Shown: positions 51,938 to 60,615, counted from the stretch's first letter. The stretch is DNA of 64,000 nucleotides from Fibrella rubiginis (GCF_017353185.1 NZ_JAFMYV010000002.1:186001-250000), one strand, 5' to 3'. Translations and numbers: made by a program. Notes: generated by a model not told the origin, from the letters alone.

Positions 51938-52363
51938 CTACCGGTCCTGCCTGAACCGTTCCCATTTGATCAGCATAAACTTGTCGCCCAATTCGGTGAC
52001 GATCATGCCTGAACCAGCCATATTTTCAGGCTTGCTCATATAGGCCGCTAATTCGGCATGGCTAAACACCTTATATGTGGGATGATAGTGTTGATTGTCA
52101 GGAGCTTTGATCTGGTATTTTTTCACCCAGTTCATCACCGAAACGTGACTTACACCCAACAAACGTTCGATCTCGCGGTAGCTAACACCCTCAATATAAA
52201 GTTGAAGGGCTTTGACCACGTAGTAGCTGCTAATGCTTTTACCCGCCTTTTCAACGGTGAAATTATACCCGCATCCCCGGCACCGAAACCGTTGCCGCTG
52301 GTTGATGATGCCATTGCGTACCGATTCGCTTGCAGCACATTTCGGGCATTTGGGAGCTACCAT
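51938..52363 (-). CDS. InsA-like zinc-ribbon/helix-turn-helix protein without a transposase domain
   Basis: 141 residues. A four-Cys zinc ribbon (CPKCAASESV then FRCRGCGYNF) and a helix-turn-helix (YREIERLLGVSHVSVMNWVKKY) match the N-terminal protein of IS1-type elements. No DDE-type catalytic domain follows and no second ORF exists. The last 45 residues (AELAAYMSKPEN, IVTELGDKFMLIKWER) are different. It heads the carboxylate cluster, so a domesticated regulator is possible. The word TATCACCTA at 51932-51940 recurs inverted at 52422-52430, on the other side of the gene. Confidence 0.8.
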   Translation of the reverse strand: MVAPKCPKCAASESVRNGIINQRQRFRCRGCGYNFTVEKAGKSISSYYVVKALQLYIEGVSYREIERLLGVSHVSVMNWVKKYQIKAPDNQHYHPTYKVFSHAELAAYMSKPENMAGSGMIVTELGDKFMLIKWERFRQDR

Positions 52364-52368
52364 AGCTG

Positions 52369-52432
52369 TTTATCACATTATCATTATCTATTTACCAAAT
52401 GTATATCATTTTAGCACAAAATAGGTGATAAA
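52369..52432. promoter_or_regulatory. Spaced inverted words upstream of the InsA-like gene
   Basis: TTTATCAC (52369-52376) faces GTGATAAA (52425-52432) across 48 nt, just upstream of the start at 52363. The inner TAGGTGATA also matches, inverted, the sequence at the 3' end of the gene. Could be operator half-sites or residual element ends. The rest of 52364-52606 has no clear gene. Confidence 0.4.
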
Positions 52433-52606
52433 TACTCGAATAGGGCATTAGCTAAGTATTTATGCAGTGCGTAATGAAGAGCCGCGCTAGGGAAAAAATG
52501 CTTCTTCGACTTATACAGACTACCAACACCTCACTTTATCGTGCTCATTCCAACCTTTGCCGGCCAACGGGTATCTTGGTGAAACCAATGCTATCTGTCA
52601 TTTCCC

Positions 52607-53149
52607 ATGCCAACCTATACCCGACTACTTGTTGCAAGTCTGCTGCTGCCTCTGCTGCTGGATGGCTGCAAGTTCAGGAATGATCCGGCCCCGCAACCCG
52701 CCGACCGCAGCACCGGCTACCGGGCGGTGTATATCAGCAATGATGACCTCCGCAACGTGGTAGTGCAGGCACCACAGCCGTTGGTAAATCCGGGTAAAAT
52801 CTACATCAAAGACGGCTACCTGTTTGTCAATGACCAGCAGCGCGGCATTCATATTATTGATAACCGCAACCCCGCCAAACCCATTGAGCTGGGCTTTCTG
52901 CGCATTCCCGGCAACTCGGAACTGGCCGTGAAAGACAGTACGCTCTACGCCAACAATGGCCCCGACCTGGTTGCGGTCAACATCAGCAAGCCGGGCAATG
53001 TGCGGGTGGTGAAACGGATCAGTAACGTCTTTGCCATCAGCAATTACCCCGACGCCCGGCAGGTGTGGTTCGACTGCCCCGACCCCGCCAAAGGCTATGT
53101 GGTGGGCTGGGAGCGCACCACCCTCACCAACCCCCAGTGCTACCGTTAA
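52607..53149 (+). CDS. LVIVD-repeat-type lipoprotein
   Basis: 180 residues with a lipoprotein signal (LLLDGC lipobox). The middle shows LVIVD-like blade strands: KIYIKDGYLFVNDQQRGIHI, then IDNRNPAKPIELGFL, and LYANNGPDLVAVNIS. Such repeats form beta-propellers on the outside of cells and have no fixed enzymatic role. It is short for a full propeller; the adjacent gene encodes a longer relative. Together with the next two genes it forms a tight unit of exported proteins. Confidence 0.75.
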   Translation: MPTYTRLLVASLLLPLLLDGCKFRNDPAPQPADRSTGYRAVYISNDDLRNVVVQAPQPLVNPGKIYIKDGYLFVNDQQRGIHIIDNRNPAKPIELGFLRIPGNSELAVKDSTLYANNGPDLVAVNISKPGNVRVVKRISNVFAISNYPDARQVWFDCPDPAKGYVVGWERTTLTNPQCYR

Positions 53150-53165
53150 CTCCAGGCCCGCAATC

Positions 53166-53915
53166 ATGAAACCGATCCTTTACTTCCTGTTGCCCGCCTT
53201 GCTCTGTGCCTGTAGTGCCGCCAGCGACACAGCAACGCCCACCACCGGCGCGGGTACGGGCGGGTCTACCGCCCGCTTCACCGTGGCCGATAATTTTTTG
53301 TACGTTTTGCAGAAACAGAGCCTGCTGTCGTATGACGTGTCGACCAGCCAAAACCCGGTTGCGGGGGGCAACGTCGCCCTGTATGGCAACTCGCCCGAAA
53401 CCATCTTCCCGTTTGGCAAATACCTGCTGCTGGGCACGCCAACGGGCATTTTGTTTTACGACCGCAGCCTGAAACCCGCCACACCAACCTACGTGTCTAC
53501 CTACCATCACTGGTTTAGCTGCGACCCGGTGGTGGCGCAGGGCACCATTGCCTACGCTACCCTGCGCAGTGGCACGCCCTGCCGAACGGGGCAGAACGCC
53601 CTGGAGACCGTAGACATCAGCGACCCCACCAAGCCCAAACTCATCCGCAGTTATCCCATGACCAACCCGCGGGGCCTGGGTATCGACGACAAGACGCTGT
53701 TTGTTGGCGAAGGCGAGTCGGGCCTGCGCGTGTTTGACGCCACCGACCCGGCCAGCCTGCGCGAAATTGCTTTCTTCAAAAATATCAGCACCTATGACCT
53801 CATTCCGGCGCGTAACGTATTGATTGTGACGGGTACCGGCGGTATCTATCAGTATGACTACAGCGACCCAACGGCCATCAGGCTGCTTAGCACCCTACCC
53901 GTTACGCCCAAATGA
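53166..53915 (+). CDS. LVIVD-repeat beta-propeller lipoprotein
   Basis: 249 residues from MKPILYFLLPALLCACSAAS (lipobox LLCAC). The remaining 220 residues are propeller blades: FLYVLQKQSLLSYDVSTSQNP, ALETVDISDPTKPKLIRSYP and LRVFDATDPASLREIAFF. The frame that starts earlier, at 53031, translates the previous gene in another phase and is rejected. It lies 16 nt after the shorter relative, and its stop overlaps the next start (ATGA), showing co-translation of the cluster. Function is likely surface binding or scaffolding. Confidence 0.82.
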   Translation: MKPILYFLLPALLCACSAASDTATPTTGAGTGGSTARFTVADNFLYVLQKQSLLSYDVSTSQNPVAGGNVALYGNSPETIFPFGKYLLLGTPTGILFYDRSLKPATPTYVSTYHHWFSCDPVVAQGTIAYATLRSGTPCRTGQNALETVDISDPTKPKLIRSYPMTNPRGLGIDDKTLFVGEGESGLRVFDATDPASLREIAFFKNISTYDLIPARNVLIVTGTGGIYQYDYSDPTAIRLLSTLPVTPK

Positions 53916-54715
53916 GACCAACCCTACTGCTGCTTTGCTGGCTTGGGCCGCTGATGGCCCTGGCCCAGAATCCCTACAGTAACGTGCCCCGCTATGACCA
54001 GGTGCCGGGCTACAGAAACGCACCGAACTACCGTCGACCGGACCTGCGTGAGCGACCCGTTCCGCGGTCGGTGGTGATCAAGCTCAACCCATTCATGCTT
54101 CTGGGGGTAGACGGGGCGGGGTATGGTGGCGTAGAAGTGCCCGTGGGCGTGCAGGGTGCTATCCAGGCAGAGTTTGGTTATGGCGCCTTCAGGAGCCTGA
54201 TGACCTTCGATTCGGAGGCGTATACCCAAAAAGAAAACTGGCGGGGACGGCTGCAATACCGCTGGTACAACCCGCAGGGAGGAGCTTCCGACCTCCCCTG
54301 GTACTGGGCCGTTGAAGGAACCTACAAACAGGTCAACGCCCTGCATCACCAGACGCTGGGCCGGGATTGCCTGGGTGGAAACTGCGCCTATTTTCAGTTA
54401 GTAGACCAGCTTGCCGCGCGCTATGTGGTGGGGGCTTATGGCAAAGTAGGCAAAATCATTCCCCTGAACCGGTCAGACGGCACATACCGGTTTCTGCTCG
54501 ACATCTACGGTGGCATCGGGATAAACTACGCCTGGGTTGTTCGCCGGCCACTCGGGTTCACCTTGAACAGCCAGTATCCTGTAGCCGACTACCTGTTCAC
54601 GCCCTTCCCGCGCCCCTTCACGGTGAATGATCGGTTCGATCAGGCCAATGAGCAGGCCCGCGCTCTGCCCGACCTGCAACTTGGGCTTACGGTAGGGTAC
54701 AAACTGAACAACTAA
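53912..54715 (+). CDS. Outer-membrane-barrel-like protein
   Basis: 267 residues with a signal peptide (MRPTLLLLCWLGPLMALAQ). Strands such as SVVIKLNPFMLLGVDGAGYGG, IQAEFGYGAFRSLM and WRGRLQYRWYN, and the end LQLGLTVGYKLNN, suggest a small barrel of the DUF3575 or related type. The ATGA overlap with the LVIVD gene ties them together. It could anchor or receive the two LVIVD proteins at the outer membrane; that is inference. Confidence 0.7.
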   Translation: MRPTLLLLCWLGPLMALAQNPYSNVPRYDQVPGYRNAPNYRRPDLRERPVPRSVVIKLNPFMLLGVDGAGYGGVEVPVGVQGAIQAEFGYGAFRSLMTFDSEAYTQKENWRGRLQYRWYNPQGGASDLPWYWAVEGTYKQVNALHHQTLGRDCLGGNCAYFQLVDQLAARYVVGAYGKVGKIIPLNRSDGTYRFLLDIYGGIGINYAWVVRRPLGFTLNSQYPVADYLFTPFPRPFTVNDRFDQANEQARALPDLQLGLTVGYKLNN

Positions 54716-54853
54716 CTGAGCTCTAACAACCATCGGAGAGGGTCAGTGAGTTTTTGGGTCGCCTATTAATCTATTTCGCCAGTAGATTTTATTTGGGAAC
54801 ACAAATGGCCGGTCGGGGTTAGATACTTTGAACAAAACCAACTCGACAAGATC

Positions 54854-55117
54854 ATGGCTGACCAGGAAAAAGAAGACATCGAACGGGCCAAACAGGCCAT
54901 TTCACCCGCCGGGCTGGGCGATCAGTCTGCCGAAGGCAACAGCGGTCCCGGTGCTGAGGTCGACGCCCCCGAACTGCCTCGTAATGAGCGAGAAGAGAAC
55001 TACATGAACGGCGACGAACCCGCGGAGCACATTGGCATGACGCACCCGAACCGGAGCGAAAACAGCGACAATGACGGGTCGGGCAAGCACGATTTTGATA
55101 AGCCGCTGGACAACTAG
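54854..55117 (+). CDS. Small acidic disordered protein
   Basis: 87 residues rich in Asp, Glu, Asn and Gly (for example NEREENYMNGDEPAEHIG and SENSDNDGSGKHDFDKPLDN), with no hydrophobic core, signal or Cys. It should be disordered and cytoplasmic. Codon use is normal and a terminator-like hairpin follows (55136), which support a real gene. Similar small proteins in stress-resistant bacteria are thought to act as protectants; this is only a comparison. Confidence 0.65.
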   Translation: MADQEKEDIERAKQAISPAGLGDQSAEGNSGPGAEVDAPELPRNEREENYMNGDEPAEHIGMTHPNRSENSDNDGSGKHDFDKPLDN

Positions 55118-55135
55118 TCAGCCTACCTCTCGTTA

Positions 55136-55160
55136 AGCCCGGCTGCTGGCCGGGCTTTTT
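55136..55160 (+). terminator. Intrinsic terminator
   Basis: AGCCCGG (55136-55142) pairs with CCGGGCT (55150-55156) and TTTT follows. It sits 18 nt after the stop of the small acidic-protein gene and supports starting the next gene at 55174 rather than 55162. Confidence 0.85.
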
Positions 55161-55173
55161 AATGACCTTGCCA

Positions 55174-55731
55174 ATGACTTCAACCAAAGCTATACTCGGC
55201 GTTTCGGGAAGCCTGCGTCAGGGCTCTACCAACGCGCTGCTGTTGCGGGCCGTGGCCGACCGTTTGCCCAGTGGGGCGGTAATGACGGTGTTCGATGGCC
55301 TCGACGACCTGCACCACTTCAGCCCCGAACGGGATGCCGACCATGAAAACGGCACGGCGGTTCTGCCCGCCGTAGCCCGCTGGCGTGAGGCCATTGCCCG
55401 GGCCGACGCCGTGCTCATCAGCACACCCGAATACGCCTTTGGCATTCCCGGCGTATTGAAAAATGCCCTCGACTGGGCCGTATCAACAATTTTGTTCGAC
55501 CGGAAACCAATGGGTGTTCTCTGTGCGTCGCCGGGTTTCGAGGGCGGGCACAAAGCCATGGCCTCACTGTTGCCCACCCTCACAGCCCTGAACACGCATA
55601 TTCCCGAAGGCTGTTCGCTGGTGATTTCGTCGGTACGAAAAAAGATGGACAATGAGGGTCAGGTTACCGATGCCGCCACCGCCGAAGCTCTTTCACGGCT
55701 GGGAGCGCAGTTGGTGGGAGCGAGTGAGTGA
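55174..55731 (+). CDS. NADPH-dependent FMN reductase family protein
   Basis: 185 residues from MTSTKAILGVSG; a start at 55162 falls at the end of the terminator. The FMN phosphate loop is GSLRQGSTNALLL (about 8-20), and the family motif STPEYAFGIPGVLKNALDW (about 90) follows. Members reduce flavins, quinones, azo or chromate compounds with NAD(P)H, which fits protection against redox stress. It converges on the ClC channel gene through the 75-bp hairpin. Confidence 0.9.
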   Translation: MTSTKAILGVSGSLRQGSTNALLLRAVADRLPSGAVMTVFDGLDDLHHFSPERDADHENGTAVLPAVARWREAIARADAVLISTPEYAFGIPGVLKNALDWAVSTILFDRKPMGVLCASPGFEGGHKAMASLLPTLTALNTHIPEGCSLVISSVRKKMDNEGQVTDAATAEALSRLGAQLVGASE

Positions 55732-55752
55732 ACCGGGTGCTTAGGTTATATG

Positions 55753-55940
55753 GTGGCTACGCGTTGTCGTATGGCTACGCGCTCTAGGCTACGCGCATCA
55801 GGCCCTTCGACAGGCTCAGGGTGACAGCCCATCTAAATCCGTTCAGTGAACTTGATTCTAGTTTCCTGTCACCCTGAGCCTGTCGAAGGGCCTGATGCGC
55901 GAAGCCTAGAGCGCGTAGCCATACGACAACGCGTAGCCAC
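55753..55940. repeat. 75-bp inverted repeat, longest in the window
   Basis: Arms 55753-55827 and 55866-55940 pair with a single mismatch and a 38-nt loop. Each arm holds GGCTACGCG three times (the third altered in the right arm), GCGCTCTAGGCT (also in the hairpin at 21221) and CCTTCGACAGGCTCAGGGTG (also at 40817). It fills 188 of 236 bases between convergent genes. Confidence 0.93.
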
Positions 55941-55967
55941 ATAGCAACCTCAACATGTAGGTTGTAC

Positions 55968-57185
55968 TTACTTCTTGCCTTCTCCAGGCAGCTGACTACC
56001 GTAAATACCCCGGCTACCGGAGCAGAGATAGGCCGTGACGCAGGCAATGGCCGCGTAGGGACCACAGGCGGTGCCAAAGAGTTCGAGGGCCAGCACCATG
56101 CAGGCAAGCGGGGTGTTGGCGGCACCGGCAAAGACGGCCACAAACCCCATGCCCGCCAGCAGTCCCGTGGGTAGGGGTAGCCAGTAAGAAAGACCATTGC
56201 CCAGCGTGGCTCCAATGAAAAACAGCGGTGTTACTTCGCCACCTTTAAAGCCCATGCCCAGCGTGATGGCGGTAAGTAATAGCTTGACAATGAAGTCGTA
56301 AGGGGGTAGCTGCTGCGTAAACGATTCAACAATAACAGGAATGCCCAAACCGCTGTACCGGGTGGTGCCCAATGCCCACATGGCCCCCGCTACAATAATA
56401 CCACCCACTACAGGTCGCAGCGGCGCATAGGCAATATGGCGTTTGGCCAGGTCAGTGATGGCATGGGTGATGCGGGTAAACAGCAGGGCACAACCGCCAA
56501 ATACAATTCCCGCCAGCAGCGCATATAAGGCAAAAACGGGCGTGATGGGCGGAACCGTGGCGATGGCGTAGTACGTATGGCCCACCTGCCACCACCGCGT
56601 GACGTAGTCGGCACCGAGCGCGGCGATGAACACCGGAAAAATGGCCTCGTAGGTCAGGCGGCCAATGACAAGTACTTCCAGACCAAACACGGCCCCGGCC
56701 AGTGGCGTGCCAAACACCGACCCGAAACCCGCGCTGACGCCCGCCATCAGTATCAGTCGCCGGTCGGTGGGGGAGAGGCGGAAAGGGCGCGTGAGCTGAT
56801 CGGCGAGGGAGCCACCCAGTTGCAGGGCTGTGCCTTCGCGCCCCGCCGAGCCGCCCAGCAGGTGCGTGACCAACGTACCCACAAGCACCAGCGGAAACAG
56901 GCGAAAGGGAATCCGACTGCCCGCTTGGTGGATGGTGTCGATGACCAGATTTGTGCCGCCCACCACTGATTGGCCCACCCGCAGATAGAGCCAGCCGATG
57001 ATAAACCCACCTACGGGCAGGAGAGCTATAAGCCAGGGGTGCGCCTCGCGGTAGTTTGTTACCCAATCGAGCGACACCAGGAATAAGGCCGACGCTGACC
57101 CCGCCCCAACCGCTACGATACTGCTCAGAAACAGCCATTTCGAGATGTAGGCGAAGACTGGAAAGCGGGTGAGCAAAGCAGACAT
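55968..57185 (-). CDS. ClC-family chloride channel/transporter
   Basis: 405 residues from MSALLTRFPVFA, about 10-12 membrane helices. ClC signatures: GGSAGREGTALQLG, where the gating Glu sits in GREGT (GREGP in most members), SVFGTPLAGAVFGLEV, and GGEVTPLFFIGATLG in place of the usual GGxFxP. No CBS domains follow. It moves chloride or exchanges it for protons, or transports fluoride in some branches; the ion is not settled here. It is the only ion channel in the window. Confidence 0.9.
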   Translation of the reverse strand: MSALLTRFPVFAYISKWLFLSSIVAVGAGSASALFLVSLDWVTNYREAHPWLIALLPVGGFIIGWLYLRVGQSVVGGTNLVIDTIHQAGSRIPFRLFPLVLVGTLVTHLLGGSAGREGTALQLGGSLADQLTRPFRLSPTDRRLILMAGVSAGFGSVFGTPLAGAVFGLEVLVIGRLTYEAIFPVFIAALGADYVTRWWQVGHTYYAIATVPPITPVFALYALLAGIVFGGCALLFTRITHAITDLAKRHIAYAPLRPVVGGIIVAGAMWALGTTRYSGLGIPVIVESFTQQLPPYDFIVKLLLTAITLGMGFKGGEVTPLFFIGATLGNGLSYWLPLPTGLLAGMGFVAVFAGAANTPLACMVLALELFGTACGPYAAIACVTAYLCSGSRGIYGSQLPGEGKK

Positions 57186-57245
57186 GGGTGGCGTTTGTGT
57201 TGCGAAGATAGCGGGCACGGGATGGTGTCGCGTTACCCCAGGCCT

Positions 57246-57989
57246 TCAGAATCGCCCATGCAGCAGAAACTGATCCGTTTTGGCGTAGAGCGACGAATAG
57301 AAGCTAAACTCGGGGCGGTTGGTGTCGATTCGCTTATCGAGCCGGAGTACCGGGTTGCCCACCAAAAGCTGAAGCTGGTCGGCCACGGCTTCGTCGGCGC
57401 TGACGGCCAGAATCTTCTGTTCGCCGCCTTTCACCGTCAGGCCGTATTTGGTTCTTAACAAGTCGAAGAGGGACCGATTGGCTAATGGCTGACGGGTAAA
57501 GCCGGGCAGGTATGCGGCGGGCAGTAGTAATTTTTCGTAGAAAACCCGCTGATTGTCAACAGATCGCAGGCGCTCGAGGTAATAAAACTGAGCCGCCTCG
57601 CTGTCGGCCGGTGCAAACAGCAGATCAGTTGGAAACGGGCGTAACTGAGGCTTTACGAGGATCGCCGTTGTAAGCGGGCCTGCCGCCTGACCAGGTTCGT
57701 CTGGCGGGGTGCCTGTATTGGCCAGTCGCCCTACAATCGACATCACACCCAGGCCAATGGGCAGGGGTTGTACAATGCTGCCTTTGCCGTGGTGTTTCCG
57801 GATATAGCCGTCCTGCACCAGCAGGGCCAGGGCCTGCCGGATGGTGGGCTGCGTGAGGCGGTACTGCGTTTGTAGCTCGCTTTCTGAGGGCAGCAACCCG
57901 CCCGCCTTGAAGTCGCCCCGAATAATCTGCTGGCGCAACGCCTCATACAGGTGCTGATAATGCGGTTTTCGGGCAGCCTGAGCGTCCAT
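57246..57989 (-). CDS. GntR-family regulator (HutC/UTRA type)
   Basis: 247 residues. The winged helix is YEALRQQIIRGDFKAGGLLP then SESELQTQYRLTQPTIRQAL; the C-terminal UTRA domain (about 85-245, with RSVDNQRVFYEKLLLPAAYL and RLDKRIDTNRPEF) binds a small effector, usually a sugar phosphate or related metabolite. It diverges from the SDR-ROK-SIS operon across 134 bases containing a 20-bp palindrome, so it very likely represses that operon. Confidence 0.93.
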   Translation of the reverse strand: MDAQAARKPHYQHLYEALRQQIIRGDFKAGGLLPSESELQTQYRLTQPTIRQALALLVQDGYIRKHHGKGSIVQPLPIGLGVMSIVGRLANTGTPPDEPGQAAGPLTTAILVKPQLRPFPTDLLFAPADSEAAQFYYLERLRSVDNQRVFYEKLLLPAAYLPGFTRQPLANRSLFDLLRTKYGLTVKGGEQKILAVSADEAVADQLQLLVGNPVLRLDKRIDTNRPEFSFYSSLYAKTDQFLLHGRF

Positions 57990-58043
57990 GGGGTGTGGGG
58001 TTGCAAGGTGCGTGCAAACTTAATCCATTTTAGGCTGGTCCTC

Positions 58044-58063
58044 CAACTCATTATAATAAGTTG
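58044..58063. promoter_or_regulatory. 20-bp palindrome, likely GntR operator
   Basis: CAACTCATTATAATAAGTTG is a palindrome apart from one mismatched pair. It lies 54 bases from the GntR start and 60 from the start of the SDR gene, in the centre of the divergent region. The position fits a repressor site controlling both genes. Confidence 0.7.
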
Positions 58064-58123
58064 TAGGAAAAGTGATCTTGCCTGCATACGTTTACGCCGT
58101 CAATAAACAGGTAGCAAGGAAGT

Positions 58124-58915
58124 ATGCAGCAGCAGTGGCTGGCGGGCAAACGGCTCGTCGTAATTGGTGGTACAACGGGCCTGGGCTTATCGGCCGCCTG
58201 TGCCTTTGTGGCTCATGGCGCGCAGGTTGTGGTCGTAGGCCGCGACGCGGGCAATGTCCAGCTTGCCGAAACGAGCCTGACCGGAAAGGGCATCGCTTTA
58301 ACCGGCGACGCGGTCGACCCGGCCACGGCCCCTGCGGCCATTGCCCGTTGCCAGGAGGCCTTCGGTGGCTTCGATGGGATGTATCACGTGGCCGGGGGCA
58401 GCGGCCGCCGTTTTGGCGACGGTCCCCTGCACGAACTCACCCTCGACGGCTGGCAGTACACGCTCAACCTCAACCTGACGTCGCTGATGCTCTCCAATCA
58501 GGCGGCGGTGCGGGCGTTTCTGGCGCAGAAGACGGGCGGCACGATCCTGAACATGGGGTCGGTGCTGGGCTATTCACCCTCGCCGGCGCACTTTGCTACC
58601 CACGCCTACGCAGCCACCAAATCGGCCATTATTGGGTTTACCAAAGCCATTGCGGCCTATTATGCACCGGCCAACATCCGCGTGAACGTGCTGGCCCCCG
58701 CACTGGTGGAAACGCCGATGGCCAAACGCGCCGCCGAAGACGACGTGATCCAGGCGTTTATCAAAACCAAACAGCCACTGGCGGGCGGACGCATCGGGCA
58801 GCCCGGCGACCTCGACGGGGCGGCAGTCTATTTTATGTCGGATCAGTCACGCTTTACCACGGGCCAGATCCTGTCGGTCGATGGGGGGTGGTCTGTTAGC
58901 GAAGGACAGCTATGA
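58124..58915 (+). CDS. Short-chain dehydrogenase/reductase
   Basis: 263 residues with a Rossmann start (VIGGTTGLGLSAACAF), a central Ser in ILNMGSVLGY and the catalytic YAATK. The C-terminal FMSDQSRFTTGQILSVDGGW is typical. It oxidises or reduces a hydroxyl using NAD(P). As first gene of an operon with a sugar kinase, a SIS-domain protein, an FAD oxidoreductase and a phosphotriesterase-like hydrolase, it probably handles a sugar or sugar acid. Its stop overlaps the ROK start by ATGA. Confidence 0.92.
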   Translation: MQQQWLAGKRLVVIGGTTGLGLSAACAFVAHGAQVVVVGRDAGNVQLAETSLTGKGIALTGDAVDPATAPAAIARCQEAFGGFDGMYHVAGGSGRRFGDGPLHELTLDGWQYTLNLNLTSLMLSNQAAVRAFLAQKTGGTILNMGSVLGYSPSPAHFATHAYAATKSAIIGFTKAIAAYYAPANIRVNVLAPALVETPMAKRAAEDDVIQAFIKTKQPLAGGRIGQPGDLDGAAVYFMSDQSRFTTGQILSVDGGWSVSEGQL

Positions 58916-59799
58916 ACACCATTGGCATCGACCTGGGTGGTACGCGCATCAAGGGTGTGCTCATCGACATGGCAACGGGGGAGGTGAAGCACCGGCTGCT
59001 CATGCCGACCAACACGGCAACCGATGACGCCTGGAAACAGGCCATTGCCGACCTAGCGGGTCAGCTCACCCGGCTCAGCGACGGCCCGGTGCAGGGTATT
59101 GGCCTGTCGGCGCCGGGCCTTCCGTCGGCGGCGGGCGACGCCATTGCCTACCTGCCCAACCGGCTTCCCGGCCTGGAAGGATTTGTGTGGTCGACCTGGC
59201 TGGGCACGCCCGTTCGGGTAGTCAACGATGCCCACGCGGCGCTGCTGGCCGAAGTGCATCTTGGCGAGGCCAAAGGCTACCAGCACGTGCTGATGGTGAC
59301 GCTCGGCACGGGTGTGGGTGGGGGGCTGTGGCTCAACGGGCAGTTGCATACCGGAGCCTTCCAGAAAGCCGGGCATGTGGGCCACCTCACCGTTGATGCC
59401 GACAGCGACCAGACAAGCATTACCGGCATGCCGGGGAGTCTGGAAGACGCCATCGGCAACGCCACCGTGGCGCGGCGGTCGTTTGGGCAGTATCAATCTA
59501 CCCATGACCTGGTGGCCGCCTACCGGCAGCAGGAGCCACTGGCTACGCTGGTCTGGCTAACGGCAGTTCGGCAGCTGGCCGTGGCACTGGCCTCACTAAC
59601 TAATGTGATTTCACCCGAACTTATCCTGATTGGTGGCGGCATTGCCCAGGCCGACGATGCCCTGTTTAGCCCGCTGAACCGCTTCATGAGTCTTTGCGAA
59701 TGGCGCCCGGCGGGTGGTCAGGCACGAATTCAAAAAGCCCATTTCGACGAGTGGGCCGGGGCCATCGGGGCCGCCATCAGCGCATCAAACCACAACTGA
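58912..59799 (+). CDS. ROK-family sugar kinase
   Basis: 295 residues. The ATP phosphate motif GIDLGGTRIKGVLI opens the protein, the catalytic Asp is in VVNDAHAALLAE (about 105), and GTGVGGGLWLNG follows. The cysteine zinc motif common in ROK kinases is absent; GHVGHLTVD stands at that place. It likely phosphorylates a hexose or amino sugar, using ATP. It overlaps the SDR gene by 4 bases and is 1 base from the SIS gene, so translation is coupled. Confidence 0.93.
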   Translation: MNTIGIDLGGTRIKGVLIDMATGEVKHRLLMPTNTATDDAWKQAIADLAGQLTRLSDGPVQGIGLSAPGLPSAAGDAIAYLPNRLPGLEGFVWSTWLGTPVRVVNDAHAALLAEVHLGEAKGYQHVLMVTLGTGVGGGLWLNGQLHTGAFQKAGHVGHLTVDADSDQTSITGMPGSLEDAIGNATVARRSFGQYQSTHDLVAAYRQQEPLATLVWLTAVRQLAVALASLTNVISPELILIGGGIAQADDALFSPLNRFMSLCEWRPAGGQARIQKAHFDEWAGAIGAAISASNHN

Positions 59800-59800
59800 T

Positions 59801-60601
59801 ATGACCGTTATTGATCAATACCTAACTAAATCAAGGGCCATTATCGACACGGTGGCCGCGCAGACAACGGCCATTGAGCTGGGTGCCCGCTGGTTTGCCG
59901 ACACCATTCTGGCCGGGCGTATGGTCCACGTGTTCGGCTCGGGCCACAGCCGCATTATGGTGGAGGAAATGTGGCCGCGCTACGGGTCGTTTCCGGGCTT
60001 CAACCCCATCGTTGAACTATCGCTCACCTTTCATAACCTGGTGGTGGGGGCCAATGGACAGCGGCAGGCTATGTTTCTCGAAAATGTACCCGGCCTGGCC
60101 GCCCGCATCCTCCGCAACTTCGACCTGAGCCAGCAGGATACCGCCCTGATTATTTCGTCCAGCGGGTGCAACGTGGTGCCAATCGAGATGGCCGAACTGT
60201 TCCAGCAACAGGGCATCAGGGTGGTGGCCCTCATCACGCGGGACCATGCCGCGCAAAGCACCAGCAAACGGGCCGACGGCAAGAAGTTAACCGATTTTGC
60301 CGACCTGGTTTTAGACACGGGTGCGCCTGTGGGTGATGCCATGGTGCACGTGCCGGGCCTGGATACGCCCGTGGCTCCCGGCAGCACGGTGGGCGGGGCA
60401 TTGCTGGTTAACTGCCTCAAAGCGGAGGTGGCCCGTCTGCTAACCGAAGCCGGGCACCCACCCACCGTCTTGTCGGCGGGGGTAGTGGTGGGGGCTGAGC
60501 GGGCCGTTTCGCTGTTTGAAAGTGCCTACGACGAACACGCTCACCGGTTGGCCAGACTCTACGAACGGGTAGGCCTGCCCTCATCGGTGGGTGGGGGCTA
60601 A
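59801..60601 (+). CDS. SIS-domain sugar isomerase/binding protein
   Basis: 266 residues from MTVIDQYLTKSRAI, one base after the ROK stop; a longer frame inside the ROK gene is rejected. The SIS motifs are VHVFGSGHSRIMVEE and LIISSSGCNVVPIEMAELFQQ, then VVALITRDHAA. Family members isomerise or cleave sugar phosphates, or bind them as sensors; the pattern with an intact N-terminal helical part resembles the UPF0309 group. With the kinase it probably acts on a phosphorylated sugar. Confidence 0.88.
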   Translation: MTVIDQYLTKSRAIIDTVAAQTTAIELGARWFADTILAGRMVHVFGSGHSRIMVEEMWPRYGSFPGFNPIVELSLTFHNLVVGANGQRQAMFLENVPGLAARILRNFDLSQQDTALIISSSGCNVVPIEMAELFQQQGIRVVALITRDHAAQSTSKRADGKKLTDFADLVLDTGAPVGDAMVHVPGLDTPVAPGSTVGGALLVNCLKAEVARLLTEAGHPPTVLSAGVVVGAERAVSLFESAYDEHAHRLARLYERVGLPSSVGGG

Positions 60602-60615
60602 ACAGAACGGATCGC

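Noticed and set aside
51938..52363. Intact insertion sequence
   Set aside because: No catalytic transposase gene, no clear terminal inverted repeats beyond 9 bp, and no target duplication seen.
55784..56215. Minus-strand ORF of 143 codons
   Set aside because: It overlaps the ClC gene in another frame and runs through the 75-bp hairpin.
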